Below, piece after piece: positions 49,582 through 58,884 of a stretch of DNA of 64,000 nt. This stretch comes from Pectobacterium colocasium (lineage in GTDB: Bacteria; Pseudomonadota; Gammaproteobacteria; Enterobacterales; Enterobacteriaceae), in assembly GCF_020181655.1 (NCBI RefSeq), contig NZ_CP084032.1, positions 4,526,001-4,590,000 of the forward strand. The letters are read 5' to 3'. Under the pieces are notes generated by a model. It had not been told where the DNA came from, searched no databases, and worked only from the letters and a program-made list of their open reading frames with translations. The position numbers and the translations under genes were made by a program. Positions within the stretch are counted from its first letter, which is position 1, and the number at the start of each line of letters is the position of its first letter.

Positions 49582-52500
49582 TTAGCCTATCGTCATCAGG
49601 CTGGCGTTGCCGCCCGCTGCCGCAGTATTAATACTCAGAGCACGCTCGGTCAGCAGACGCTCAAGCTGAACGTGGGTATCGCCCTGCGCATAACCCAGCG
49701 GCAGGATAATCGGGCCATCGCGCTCTGCAAGCGTTGTACTCAACTGCCGTAACCGATCGGCATCGCCGTGGTAAATGACGCCATGAAAAGAGACGCCGTG
49801 CCGCTGCCAGTCAGGCGTGAACTGAATATGCGACTGTACCTCGGCGGGTAAATGCTCATAGAGTGTTTTCTCATGCTCACCTTCCGGCCACAGGAGTTGC
49901 CCGCCCGTTGCCAACACCGCCGCTGTCTGAATCAGGCGGTCTTCCTCATTATCCGCCAGACATAAAATCCGTTCACGCGGCAACAGCGTATAGGTATTGC
50001 TTTCTCCTGTCGGCCCCGGCAGCAGTCGCGTTATCCCGCTTACACTATATTCTCTGTAACGCTGGCACAGCGTCGCCAGCCCGTGGCGTTCGCCGGCAAT
50101 CGCCCACGCTTCCAGCGCCTGTAGCCCTGCCAGCAGCGACGCTCGGGCAGAAACATCGGGGGCCTGCTCACGATCCCGCGGTGCGAAGCTTTTCGAGAGC
50201 GCCTCATCCGGCCGATGTGCCAACAAGCGATACAGATAAAGCGGTCCGCCTGCCTTTGGCCCGGTTCCTGATAAGCCTTCACCACCGAATGGCTGAACCC
50301 CAACAACAGCACCGACCATATTGCGATTCACATAGTGGTTGCCCACCCTCGCCTTGCCCGTCACACTCTGGATGGTTTCATCAATGCGGGTATGCACGCC
50401 CAACGTCAGGCCATATCCCGTTGCGTTAATTTGCTCAATCACGGTATCCAACTGCTGGCTTTGATAGCGAACAACGTGTAAAACTGGACCAAAAACTTCT
50501 TTTTTCAACTCGTCTATACTGCCCAGTTCAATCAGGGTCGGTTTCACAAACGTCCCGTGCCGCCAGGTTTCCTCATCCTGCGGGTGCGCAGCCTGAAATA
50601 CGGTATGGCCTTTCGCCCGCATCGCGTGAATATGCAACTCCACGTTCTCTTTCGCTTCCGCGTCAATCAGCGGGCCCATGTCGGTCGATAAGCGTTCAGG
50701 ATTCCCCATTCGACACTCTGCCATCGCGCCACGCAGCATAGCCAACGTGCGATCCGCAATGTCCTCTTGCAGACATAAAAGACGCAGCGCGGAGCAACGT
50801 TGTCCGGCGCTATCGAACGCAGAGGCGATCACGTCATTCACCACCTGTTCCGTCAGCGCAGAGGAATCGACAATCATCGCATTCAGGCCGCCAGTTTCGG
50901 CAATCAGCGGCGTCACCCGTCCCTGTGGATCGAGCCTGCCAGCAATGCTGCGCTGTAGCGTTTTAGCCACGGCCGTCGATCCGGTAAACACCACGCCGCG
51001 TACCCGCTCATCATTGACCAACGCTGCACCAATCGTTTCGCCCTGCCCAGGCAGCAGTTGCAGTACGCCCAGAGGAATGCCCGCCTCATGTAAAATACGC
51101 ACCGCCTGTGCCGCAATCAGCGGTGTCTGTTCAGCCGGTTTCGCCAATACGCTGTTTCCTGCCGCCAGTGCAGCAGAAATTTGTCCGGTGAAAATCGCCA
51201 GCGGGAAATTCCACGGACTGATGCACACCACTGGCCCCAGCGGACGATAGGTGTCATTGGTGAACGAGTCGCGGACCTGACCTGCGTAATAGCGCAAGAA
51301 GTCCACCGCTTCGCGCACTTCCGCGATCGCGTTATTGAAGGATTTCCCCGCTTCCCTCACCAGCAACCCCAACAGACTCTGCAACTGACTTTCCATCAGC
51401 GATGCGGCCTGATTCAATATCGCGGCACGCTCAGCAGGTGGTGTCGCAAACCAGATGGTGCCTGCATGTACCGCTGCGTCTATCGCCAGCTCAACATCCG
51501 CCACCGAGGCATCGAGAACGTAGCCCACCACGTCGTGCATATCGGCAGGATTCACCACGGGCTTTTCTTCGACCGCGCCGCTTTCTCCCTCAATCATCGG
51601 TGCGGCATACCACGGTTGTGTCGCATGGTTCAGCAGCGCGCTGGACAGCGAAGCCAGCCGGTGTTCATTCGAGAGATCCAGCCCGCTCGAATTTTGCCGC
51701 GCCTGACCATATAGCTGACGCGGCAGGGGAATGCGGGGATGCGGGGCACCCATGATCCATTCCACTTTTGCCAGTTCCTCGACGCCGCGAATCGGATCGG
51801 CAATCAGCGTTTCCAGCGCCATGGAGGTATCCGCAATGCGGTTAACAAACGAGGTATTCGCGCCGTTTTCCAGCAGACGCCGCACCAGATAAGCCAGCAG
51901 CGTTTCATGGGTTCCCACCGGGGCATAAATACGACACGGGCGGTTCAGTTTACCGTCAGCAACCGTCCCCACCACCTGATCATAGAGCGGTTCCCCCATG
52001 CCGTGCAGGCACTGAAACTCATACTGGCCGGGATAGTAATTATTGCCCGCCATGTGGTAGATCGCACTGAGCGTCTGCGCATTGTGCGTGGCGAACTGCG
52101 GGTAAATCAGATTCGGTACGGCCAGCAACTTGCGGGCGCACGCCAGATACGACACATCGGTATAGACCTTACGCGTGTAGACAGGGTAGCCTTCCAGCCC
52201 GTCAACCTGTGCCCGCTTGATTTCACTATCCCAGTACGCGCCTTTCACCAGACGAATCATCAGCCGCCGATGGCTGCGCTGTGCCAGCTCAATTAGCACA
52301 TCAATGACATACGGACAGCGTTTCTGATAAGCCTGAATGACAAACCCAATACCGTTCCACCCCGCCAGTTGCGGTTCCATGCAGAGTTTTTCCAGCAGAT
52401 CGAGTGAGATCTCTAGTCGATCCGCTTCCTCCGCGTCAATGTTGATCCCGATATCGTACTGACGCGCCAGCAGTGTCAGCGTCAACAAACGCGGATAGAG

Positions 52501-53550
52501 TTCTTCCATTACACGGTCATACTGCGCCCGGCTATAGCGAGGATGCAGCGCCGATAGTTTGATGGAGATGCCCGGCCCTTCGTAAATTCCGCGCCCGTTC
52601 GAGGCTTTACCAATGGCATGAATCGCCTGCTGATAGGCTGCCAGATACGCGACGGCATCGTGCTCCGTCAGCGCCGCTTCACCTAACATATCGTAAGAGT
52701 AGCGGAAGCCTTTTTCCTCTCGCTCACGGGCATTCGCCAACGCTTCACCGATGGTCTCGCCAGTCACAAACTGCTCTCCCATCAGCCGCATGGCCATATC
52801 AACGCCTTTGCGGACAAGCGGCTCACCGCTTTTCCCGATGATGCGGTTCAGCGAATTCGATAGGTTCACTTCGTTGTGCGTCGCCACCAGCTTTCCGGTA
52901 AACAGCAGCCCCCAGGTTGCAGCATTCACAAAGAGCGACGGGCTGTGACCAAGATGCGCCTGCCAATTTCCCCGACTGATCTTGTCGCGGATCAGCGCAT
53001 CGCGCGTAGATTTATCAGGAATACGCAGCAGCGCTTCGGCTAAACACATCAACGCCACCCCTTCCTGAGAAGAAAGTGAAAATTCCTGTAGCAACCCTTG
53101 CACAATGCCCGCACGCCCGCTTCCCGCTTTCTGGCTGCGTAATTGCTCCGCCAGCCGATAGGCCAATTTCTGCGTTAATTCCGACATTTCATCGGTAAGT
53201 CTTGCCTGTTCAAGCAAAATGGGAACCAGTTCACTTTCAGGGCGGCGGTAAACAGAGGTAATGGCGGCGCGGATAACGGACTGGGGAAGGACATGCTCAG
53301 CGAAATCAAGAAAGGGTTGGTGGGTTTCTTCTTCCCGAGATTGCGGCATAATCTCTTCCGCTTCAATGTGGCTGACGTTCGCCCATTGCGGTGTTTCAGG
53401 AGTGTCGAGGCCACTTTCGAGGCGTTCGAGGTAATGGAAAATAGCCTGTTTGATCAGCCAGTGCGGTGTGCGATCAATACGCTGTGCTGCAGCCTTGATG
53501 CGTTCGCGCGTTTCCTCATCGAGTTTTACACCCATCGTGGTAAAGCCCAT
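49582..53550 (-). CDS. putA: Trifunctional PutA: repressor, proline dehydrogenase, P5C dehydrogenase
   Basis: A 1322-residue protein oxidising proline to glutamate. The N-terminal ribbon-helix-helix (GVKLDEETRERIKAAAQRID) binds put DNA. The proline dehydrogenase barrel has RLVKGAYWDSEIKRAQ and the aldehyde dehydrogenase domain has SPWNFPLAIFTGQ, ETGGLNAMIVD and the catalytic Cys in GQRCSALR. The start at 53550 follows AGGAG eight bases upstream; ten extra in-frame codons lie beyond it. Divergent from putP, with operator-like repeats between. Confidence 0.97.
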   Translation of the reverse strand: MGFTTMGVKLDEETRERIKAAAQRIDRTPHWLIKQAIFHYLERLESGLDTPETPQWANVSHIEAEEIMPQSREEETHQPFLDFAEHVLPQSVIRAAITSVYRRPESELVPILLEQARLTDEMSELTQKLAYRLAEQLRSQKAGSGRAGIVQGLLQEFSLSSQEGVALMCLAEALLRIPDKSTRDALIRDKISRGNWQAHLGHSPSLFVNAATWGLLFTGKLVATHNEVNLSNSLNRIIGKSGEPLVRKGVDMAMRLMGEQFVTGETIGEALANAREREEKGFRYSYDMLGEAALTEHDAVAYLAAYQQAIHAIGKASNGRGIYEGPGISIKLSALHPRYSRAQYDRVMEELYPRLLTLTLLARQYDIGINIDAEEADRLEISLDLLEKLCMEPQLAGWNGIGFVIQAYQKRCPYVIDVLIELAQRSHRRLMIRLVKGAYWDSEIKRAQVDGLEGYPVYTRKVYTDVSYLACARKLLAVPNLIYPQFATHNAQTLSAIYHMAGNNYYPGQYEFQCLHGMGEPLYDQVVGTVADGKLNRPCRIYAPVGTHETLLAYLVRRLLENGANTSFVNRIADTSMALETLIADPIRGVEELAKVEWIMGAPHPRIPLPRQLYGQARQNSSGLDLSNEHRLASLSSALLNHATQPWYAAPMIEGESGAVEEKPVVNPADMHDVVGYVLDASVADVELAIDAAVHAGTIWFATPPAERAAILNQAASLMESQLQSLLGLLVREAGKSFNNAIAEVREAVDFLRYYAGQVRDSFTNDTYRPLGPVVCISPWNFPLAIFTGQISAALAAGNSVLAKPAEQTPLIAAQAVRILHEAGIPLGVLQLLPGQGETIGAALVNDERVRGVVFTGSTAVAKTLQRSIAGRLDPQGRVTPLIAETGGLNAMIVDSSALTEQVVNDVIASAFDSAGQRCSALRLLCLQEDIADRTLAMLRGAMAECRMGNPERLSTDMGPLIDAEAKENVELHIHAMRAKGHTVFQAAHPQDEETWRHGTFVKPTLIELGSIDELKKEVFGPVLHVVRYQSQQLDTVIEQINATGYGLTLGVHTRIDETIQSVTGKARVGNHYVNRNMVGAVVGVQPFGGEGLSGTGPKAGGPLYLYRLLAHRPDEALSKSFAPRDREQAPDVSARASLLAGLQALEAWAIAGERHGLATLCQRYREYSVSGITRLLPGPTGESNTYTLLPRERILCLADNEEDRLIQTAAVLATGGQLLWPEGEHEKTLYEHLPAEVQSHIQFTPDWQRHGVSFHGVIYHGDADRLRQLSTTLAERDGPIILPLGYAQGDTHVQLERLLTERALSINTAAAGGNASLMTIG

Positions 53551-53606
53551 AGCGTCCACTCCTGTCATTAGAAGATGCACATCGGGAAAACGTCAATATC
53601 GACCAT

Positions 53607-53624
53607 GTTGCAACTTTGTGCAAC
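53607..53624. promoter_or_regulatory. Cluster of PutA operator half-sites (GTTGCA)
   Basis: GTTGCA, the recognition hexamer of PutA's ribbon-helix-helix domain, occurs at 53607-53612 on plus and, reversed, at 53609-53614 and 53619-53624. The first two interleave as the palindrome GTTGCAAC. They lie 57-74 bp from putA and ~120 bp from putP. PutA repression of both genes is inferred from the E. coli system. Confidence 0.6.
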
Positions 53625-53744
53625 CTTGTTAACAAATGGAGCGGTTGCCCCCTTATCACCTTCAGACCTCGTTCCGGCCTGAGTGATGACAATAAAACAC
53701 AACGTCGCCGCGACAGCGGCACGAAAAATAATGTGGAGAGTTGA

Positions 53745-55232
53745 ATGACAATAAGCACACCTATGTTGGTGACGTTTCTGGTGTATATTTTCGGGATGGT
53801 TCTCATCGGCTTGTTTGCCTACCGCGCGACGAATAACTTTGGCGATTACATCCTGGGCGGGCGCCGCATGGGAAGCGTGGTGACCGCACTGTCGGCAGGC
53901 GCTTCCGATATGAGCGGCTGGCTGCTTATGGGATTACCGGGCGCTATTTTTATTGCCGGGATTTCTAAAAGCTGGATCGCGATCGGCCTAACGTTAGGCG
54001 CATACCTGAACTGGAAATGGGTTGCCGGACGCCTACGCGTACACACCGAGGTCAACCACAACGCGCTCACCCTGCCTGACTATTTCACCCACCGCTTTGA
54101 AGATAACAGCAAATTACTGCGTGTCATTTCCGCGTTAGTGATCCTGATTTTCTTCACGATCTATTGTGCATCCGGCGTGGTAGCGGGAGCGCGCCTGTTT
54201 GAAAGCACCTTCGGTATGAGTTACGGCACCGCATTATGGGCCGGCGCCGCAGCCACCATCGCCTATACCTTCATCGGCGGCTTTCTGGCAGTGAGCTGGA
54301 CAGACACCGTTCAGGCCAGCCTAATGATTTTCGCCCTGATCCTAACGCCAGTAATCGTCATTCTGTCACTTGGGGGAATCGATAGCTCGCTGATGGTGAT
54401 TGAAGCGAAAAACCCAGCCAATCTGGATATGTTCAAAGGGCTGAATGTTGTCGCAATCCTCTCGCTGATGGGCTGGGGGCTGGGCTATTTCGGTCAGCCG
54501 CACATTCTGGCGCGTTTTATGGCCGCCGATTCACACCATACGATCCACAGCGCACGCCGCATCAGTATGACCTGGATGATTCTTTGCCTGGCTGGTGCGG
54601 TGACGGTGGGCTTCTTCGGTATCGCCTACTTCCAAAATAACCCGGATCAGGCAGGTAACGTGACGCAAAACAGCGAACGCGTCTTTATCGAGCTGTCGAT
54701 GTTACTGTTCAACCCGTGGATTGCTGGCGTGCTGCTGTCTGCGATTCTGGCCGCCGTGATGAGTACGCTGAGCTGCCAACTGCTGGTGTGTTCCAGCGCC
54801 ATCACCGAAGATTTATACAAGCCCTTCCTGCGTAAAAATGCCAGCCAGAAAGAGCTGGTGTGGGTGGGTCGCGGCATGGTGCTGTTAGTCGCTATTATCG
54901 CTATCGCACTGTCTCTCAACCCAGAAAACCGCGTCCTGGGTCTGGTGAGCTATGCCTGGGCTGGGTTCGGTGCCGCATTCGGCCCCGTGATTCTGATTTC
55001 TCTGCTGTGGCCGCGTATGACGCGTAACGGCGCCCTGTTTGGAATGATTGTGGGCGCAGCAACCGTGCTGATCTGGGAACACTACGCCTGGCTGGGCCTG
55101 TATGAAATCATCCCTGGTTTCCTCTTCAACAGCCTGACCATTTTTGTCGTCAGCCTGCTGGGTAAAGCGCCATCAAAAGCGATGACCGACCGCTTCAATC
55201 AGGCGGAAGCGAAGTACCGCTCGGTGCAATAG
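53745..55232 (+). CDS. putP: Sodium/proline symporter PutP
   Basis: A 495-residue SSS-family symporter with about 13 membrane segments. ALSAGASDMSGWLLMGLPGA holds the sodium/proline-binding residues of helix 2, and GWGLGYFGQPHILARFMA is highly conserved. It supplies proline to PutA. The chain matches E. coli PutP throughout, with a shorter C-terminal tail. Divergent from putA. Confidence 0.97.
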   Translation: MTISTPMLVTFLVYIFGMVLIGLFAYRATNNFGDYILGGRRMGSVVTALSAGASDMSGWLLMGLPGAIFIAGISKSWIAIGLTLGAYLNWKWVAGRLRVHTEVNHNALTLPDYFTHRFEDNSKLLRVISALVILIFFTIYCASGVVAGARLFESTFGMSYGTALWAGAAATIAYTFIGGFLAVSWTDTVQASLMIFALILTPVIVILSLGGIDSSLMVIEAKNPANLDMFKGLNVVAILSLMGWGLGYFGQPHILARFMAADSHHTIHSARRISMTWMILCLAGAVTVGFFGIAYFQNNPDQAGNVTQNSERVFIELSMLLFNPWIAGVLLSAILAAVMSTLSCQLLVCSSAITEDLYKPFLRKNASQKELVWVGRGMVLLVAIIAIALSLNPENRVLGLVSYAWAGFGAAFGPVILISLLWPRMTRNGALFGMIVGAATVLIWEHYAWLGLYEIIPGFLFNSLTIFVVSLLGKAPSKAMTDRFNQAEAKYRSVQ

Positions 55233-55277
55233 TCCAAAACGCATACGAGTATGATAACTAGCCATCCTATACGGTTA

Positions 55278-55387
55278 ATGCCGATCGTTTAAGCATCGAG
55301 ATACACGGGCGACCACAGGGGTGAGGCCTACCTACGGGAATCTCCCCCTGTGTTTCCCCTAATAACAGGCTTAAGTGACCCGTATTC
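55278..55387. repeat. Interspersed palindromic repeat, copy B (downstream of putP)
   Basis: A 110-bp copy of the element at 7017-7127, same orientation, differing by one deleted G and four substitutions. The inner arms CACAGGGG and CCCCTGTG and the outer arms are intact. It lies in the 228-bp spacer between the convergent putP and LysR genes and could act as a terminator-like structure. Confidence 0.85.
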
Positions 55388-55460
55388 ATCTTATATGGTG
55401 GCCTTTTTACGCCATACTCTGCGGCAGTGAGCGAGCCATTGCCTTTATCACGATGAATCG

Positions 55461-56348
55461 CTATCCGAAATTCGTTCTGATTGCATCAACAAACGTTTTC
55501 ACTTTAACCGTTGACCGTCTGGCAGAGGGCACCATGACGTGTACAGGACGTACAGGCCCGCTGTAATCAGGCAGTACCTGAACCAAACGCCCTTTTTGGA
55601 TTTCCTTGCGCAATACGGCTTCTGGACCGAGTGTCACGCCATACCCTTCGATGGCGGCATGCAGCAACGCATTCCAGTCATTGGCGTACAATCTCCCTTT
55701 CGGCCTGACTTCTTCTGTTTTTCCCTCCTTTTGGAACACCCATTGGCAAGGCGTCAGGAGGGATTTCACCCCATAAATCAGGCAAGTATGGTTTACGAGG
55801 CTTGATGGTGTATCAGGCAGACCCGCACGTGCGACGTAATCTGGCGATGCGCAGGCAATAAGTGAGTAAGGCTGAAGCGGCCAGGCGATCATGGTACTAT
55901 CGGTCAACGGTCCGATACGGATAATCACTTCAAACCCTTCCTCAATGGGGTCAACCAGACGATCGTTTAACGTTAACGCAATCTGCGTCTCTGGATAGCA
56001 TTCGAGATAACGAGTGATAAACGGCGCAAGCAGATGCGATCCCCAGGTAACAGGCGCGTTAACGTGAATAATTCCCGAAGGCGTCGTCTGCATTTCCCGC
56101 GCAATATCATCGGCGGCCTGCAATTCAGCAAGAACCACTTTGCAACGTTCATAATAACGTTGGCCGATATCGGTCAGGCTCTGACGGCGGGTCGTACGGT
56201 TTAGCAACCGGGAGCCCAGTCGAGTCTCAAGCCACGCCACATACTTTGCGACCATCTGTGGCGAGAGGGTAAGAGCATCAGCGGCAGCAGCAAAAGATCC
56301 CAGCTCCACCGTTTTGACAAAAATGTTCATGCTGGTAAACCGATCCAT
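55461..56348 (-). CDS. LysR-family transcriptional regulator
   Basis: A 295-residue LysR-type regulator. The N-terminal winged helix (SFAAAADALTLSPQMVAKYVAWLE) is followed by the usual two-lobe effector domain starting near residue 90. The group resembles the AaeR/CrgA-like cluster near oxidoreductase genes. Start: the ATG at 56348 (MDRFTSMNIF) aligns with family N-termini; 14 upstream codons do not. It is divergent from a reductase gene 102 bp away, its most likely target. The inducer is unknown. Confidence 0.88.
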   Translation of the reverse strand: MDRFTSMNIFVKTVELGSFAAAADALTLSPQMVAKYVAWLETRLGSRLLNRTTRRQSLTDIGQRYYERCKVVLAELQAADDIAREMQTTPSGIIHVNAPVTWGSHLLAPFITRYLECYPETQIALTLNDRLVDPIEEGFEVIIRIGPLTDSTMIAWPLQPYSLIACASPDYVARAGLPDTPSSLVNHTCLIYGVKSLLTPCQWVFQKEGKTEEVRPKGRLYANDWNALLHAAIEGYGVTLGPEAVLRKEIQKGRLVQVLPDYSGPVRPVHVMVPSARRSTVKVKTFVDAIRTNFG

Positions 56349-56449
56349 GATTCCCTCATTTTTGTTGTTTATTCCTTTCTGATAACACACTTTATCTTCA
56401 ATAAGTAGAGGATTAGCCTTTTCTTCTCACAACCATAAAGGTGGAAAAG

Positions 56450-57097
56450 ATGAAAATTGGCATCATTGGGGCAGGCTTTGTCGGGCGGGCAATCGCTAAA
56501 TTGGCGATCCAAACCGGACATCAAGTCATGCTTAGCAACTCACGCGACCCTCAAACGCTTTTCAGCCTACGGCCTATGATCGGTTGCGATATTGGAACGC
56601 CAACACAAGCCGCCGCGTTTGGCGATATTGTCGTCATCGCGGTTCCTCTCTACGCTATCGATAACCTTCCTACTCAGGCGTTAGAAGGCAAACTAGCCAT
56701 TGATGCCGTCAACTATTACCCGGAGCGAGACGGGAAAGTGGCGGTTCTTGATACACAGCAGACAACGACCAGTGAGCTTCTGGCCGACACATTACCCGGT
56801 GTAAAAATCATCAAAGCCTTTAACGCGATCACCATGACACATTTGGAAAGCGACGGTTTACCCACGGGTCACTCCGACCGACGCGCGCTACCGCTTGCAG
56901 GTGATGAGATTCAAGGAAAAACGCTTGTGGCTGAGCTTTATGACGCGTTTGGATTTGATGTGGTAGACGCTGGTGCCCTGTCTGAGGGGTGGCGTTTTGA
57001 AAGAGGTATGCCGTCTTACTGTGTGCGGATGACCAAAACGGTGTTAACCACGGAACTGGCTCGTGCTTCTCGCCAGCCACGCTTCGACGCATCGTGA
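56450..57097 (+). CDS. NADPH-dependent F420-reductase-like oxidoreductase
   Basis: A 215-residue single-domain Rossmann protein. GIIGAGFVGRAIAKLA at the N-terminus binds NAD(P), and the NSRDP segment after strand 2 suggests NADPH preference. It belongs to COG2085 (F420-dependent NADP oxidoreductase-like); enterobacteria lack F420, so the true substrate is different and unknown. Start: the ATG at 56450 follows GGTGGA; a GTG three codons upstream is the alternative. Probably controlled by the adjacent LysR gene. Confidence 0.82.
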   Translation: MKIGIIGAGFVGRAIAKLAIQTGHQVMLSNSRDPQTLFSLRPMIGCDIGTPTQAAAFGDIVVIAVPLYAIDNLPTQALEGKLAIDAVNYYPERDGKVAVLDTQQTTTSELLADTLPGVKIIKAFNAITMTHLESDGLPTGHSDRRALPLAGDEIQGKTLVAELYDAFGFDVVDAGALSEGWRFERGMPSYCVRMTKTVLTTELARASRQPRFDAS

Positions 57098-57120
57098 GTA
57101 TGGCGGGTATCAGAAGAAGG

Positions 57121-57157
57121 TAAAAAATATGCCGCACATATTTTGTATGTGCGGCAT
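57121..57157 (-). terminator. Rho-independent terminator of ilvC
   Basis: A perfect 12-bp stem (57129-57140 and 57146-57157, core GCCGCACATA) with 5-nt loop, followed on the minus strand by ATTTTTT. It lies 28 bp past the ilvC stop. Confidence 0.9.
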
Positions 57158-57184
57158 GAACATTAGCTCACCTTCACAAGGGCA

Positions 57185-58663
57185 TTAGCCCGCAACGGCG
57201 ATACGCTTCATATCCGTCATGTAGCCACGCAGCGTGCGGCCTACCGTTTCGATTGGGTGGTTACGGATAGCTTCGTTAACATCACGCAGTTGCGCGTTGT
57301 CCACTTCAGTACCCGCGACGGCTTTGCCCAGATCGCCTGGCTGCAAGGAATCCATGAAATCACCTTTCAGCAATGGAACAGCGGCATTCGCAAACAGGTA
57401 GTTGCCGTATTCTGCGGTATCAGAGATAACCACGTTCATTTCATACAGACGCTTACGCGCAATGGTGTTGGCGATCAGCGGCAGCTCATGCAGGGATTCG
57501 TAGTAAGCGGATTCTTCGATGATGCCGGAGCTCACCATGGTTTCAAACGCCAGCTCAACGCCCGCTTTCACCATCGCAACCATCAGCACGCCGTTATCAA
57601 AGTATTCCTGCTCAGCGATTTTACCGTCGAACTGCGGTGCGTTTTCGAATGCCGTTTTACCGGTCTCTTCACGCCAGGTCAGCAGTTTAACGTCATCGTT
57701 CGCCCAGTCGGCCATCATGCCGCTGGAGAATTCGCCGGAGATGATGTCATCCATGTGTTTCTGGAACAGCGGTGCCATGATGCCTTTCAACTGCTCAGAC
57801 AGCGCGTAAGCACGCAGTTTCGCAGGGTTAGACAGACGATCCATCATCAGCGTAATTCCGCCTTGCTTCAGCGCTTCGGTGATGGTTTCCCAGCCGAACT
57901 GAATCAGTTTTTCTGCGTAAGCCGGATCGGTGCCTTCCGCAACCAGTTTGTCGAAGCTCAGCAGAGAACCCGCCTGCAACATACCGCACAGAATAGTCTG
58001 CTCACCCATCAGGTCAGATTTCACTTCCGCAACGAAAGAGGATTGCAGCACGCCAGCACGGTGGCCACCGGTTGCCGCAGCCCAGGCTTTAGCAATCGCC
58101 ATGCCTTCGCCTTTCGGATCGTTTTCCGGGTGAACCGCAATCAGCGTCGGTACGCCGAAACCACGTTTGTATTCTTCACGTACTTCCGTACCTGGACACT
58201 TCGGTGCCACCATCACAACGGTGATGTCTTTACGGATTTGTTCGCCGACTTCAACGATGTTGAAACCGTGAGAGTAACCCAGCGCCGCGCCTTGCTTCAT
58301 CAGAGGCTGTACCGCCTGAACCACAGCGGAGTGCTGTTTGTCTGGCGTCAGGTTAACCACCAGATCAGCCTGTGGGATCAGATCTTCGTAGGTGCCAACG
58401 GCGAAGCCGTTTTCGGTCGCTTTGCGCCATGATGCACGTTTTTCTGCAATGGCTTCAGCACGCAGGGCATAAGCGATATCCAGACCGGAATCACGCATGT
58501 TCAGACCCTGGTTCAGGCCCTGAGCGCCACAGCCGACGATCACCACTTTTTTCCCTTTCAGGTAGCTCGCCTCATCGGCAAATTCATCACGCCCCATAAA
58601 GCGGCACTTGCCCAATTGATCCAGCTGCTGACGCAGGTTTAATGTGTTGAAATAGTTAGCCAT
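57185..58663 (-). CDS. ilvC: Ketol-acid reductoisomerase (class II)
   Basis: A 492-residue NADPH-dependent enzyme of valine and isoleucine synthesis. The long enterobacterial class II form has a duplicated knotted C-terminal domain. [24 protein letters not shown] Rossmann sequence (here [14 protein letters not shown]) and the cofactor-specificity Arg in [16 protein letters not shown] are present. GGAG precedes the ATG by seven bases. Divergent from ilvY, whose product activates it when acetolactate or acetohydroxybutyrate accumulates. Confidence 0.97.
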   Translation of the reverse strand: MANYFNTLNLRQQLDQLGKCRFMGRDEFADEASYLKGKKVVIVGCGAQGLNQGLNMRDSGLDIAYALRAEAIAEKRASWRKATENGFAVGTYEDLIPQADLVVNLTPDKQHSAVVQAVQPLMKQGAALGYSHGFNIVEVGEQIRKDITVVMVAPKCPGTEVREEYKRGFGVPTLIAVHPENDPKGEGMAIAKAWAAATGGHRAGVLQSSFVAEVKSDLMGEQTILCGMLQAGSLLSFDKLVAEGTDPAYAEKLIQFGWETITEALKQGGITLMMDRLSNPAKLRAYALSEQLKGIMAPLFQKHMDDIISGEFSSGMMADWANDDVKLLTWREETGKTAFENAPQFDGKIAEQEYFDNGVLMVAMVKAGVELAFETMVSSGIIEESAYYESLHELPLIANTIARKRLYEMNVVISDTAEYGNYLFANAAVPLLKGDFMDSLQPGDLGKAVAGTEVDNAQLRDVNEAIRNHPIETVGRTLRGYMTDMKRIAVAG

Positions 58664-58758
58664 GTCGTGCTCCGTATACGGTTTTGTTTGTCTATTATTC
58701 GAGAAAGGATTCCCGCCAGATGGGAATTCACTATGACCCCATCATATGACAGGAATTG

Positions 58759-58786
58759 CGTTGCTGAAATTGATATATTAGCAACG
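58759..58786. promoter_or_regulatory. IlvY operator in the ilvC-ilvY spacer
   Basis: A 7-bp inverted repeat CGTTGCT/AGCAACG separated by 14 bases, followed by ATTGCA...TTGCAA (58791-58806). LysR-type regulators bind such pairs; in E. coli IlvY binds two tandem operators here. Function is inferred. Confidence 0.65.
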
Positions 58787-58800
58787 TCATATTGCACTAT

Positions 58801-58873
58801 TTGCAAGATAAAAAGCAGTTGCAAGATATAAAACGGCTGCAAGATATAAAACGGCTGCAAGATAAAAAACGGG
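58801..58873 (+). repeat. Four 18-bp tandem units preceding ilvY
   Basis: Units start at exact 18-bp intervals (GCAAG at 58803, 58821, 58839, 58857), each resembling TGCAAGATATAAAACGGC; the middle two are nearly identical. Two carry GATATAAAA, which resembles a -10 element, and each repeats the TGCAAG half of the operator. The array ends 11 bp before the ilvY ATG, in its leader. Confidence 0.85.
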
Positions 58874-58884
58874 GCCTGCGTCGC

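Noticed and set aside
57257-58432. A 391-codon open frame on the plus strand opposite ilvC
   Set aside because: Fully antisense to a conserved gene; the protein has no recognisable domain and reflects codon bias of ilvC.
58792-58884. N-terminal extension of IlvY encoded by the tandem repeat
   Set aside because: The LQDIKR-type repeats are in frame only because the unit is 18 bp; homology begins at the ATG at 58885 and the extension covers operator DNA.
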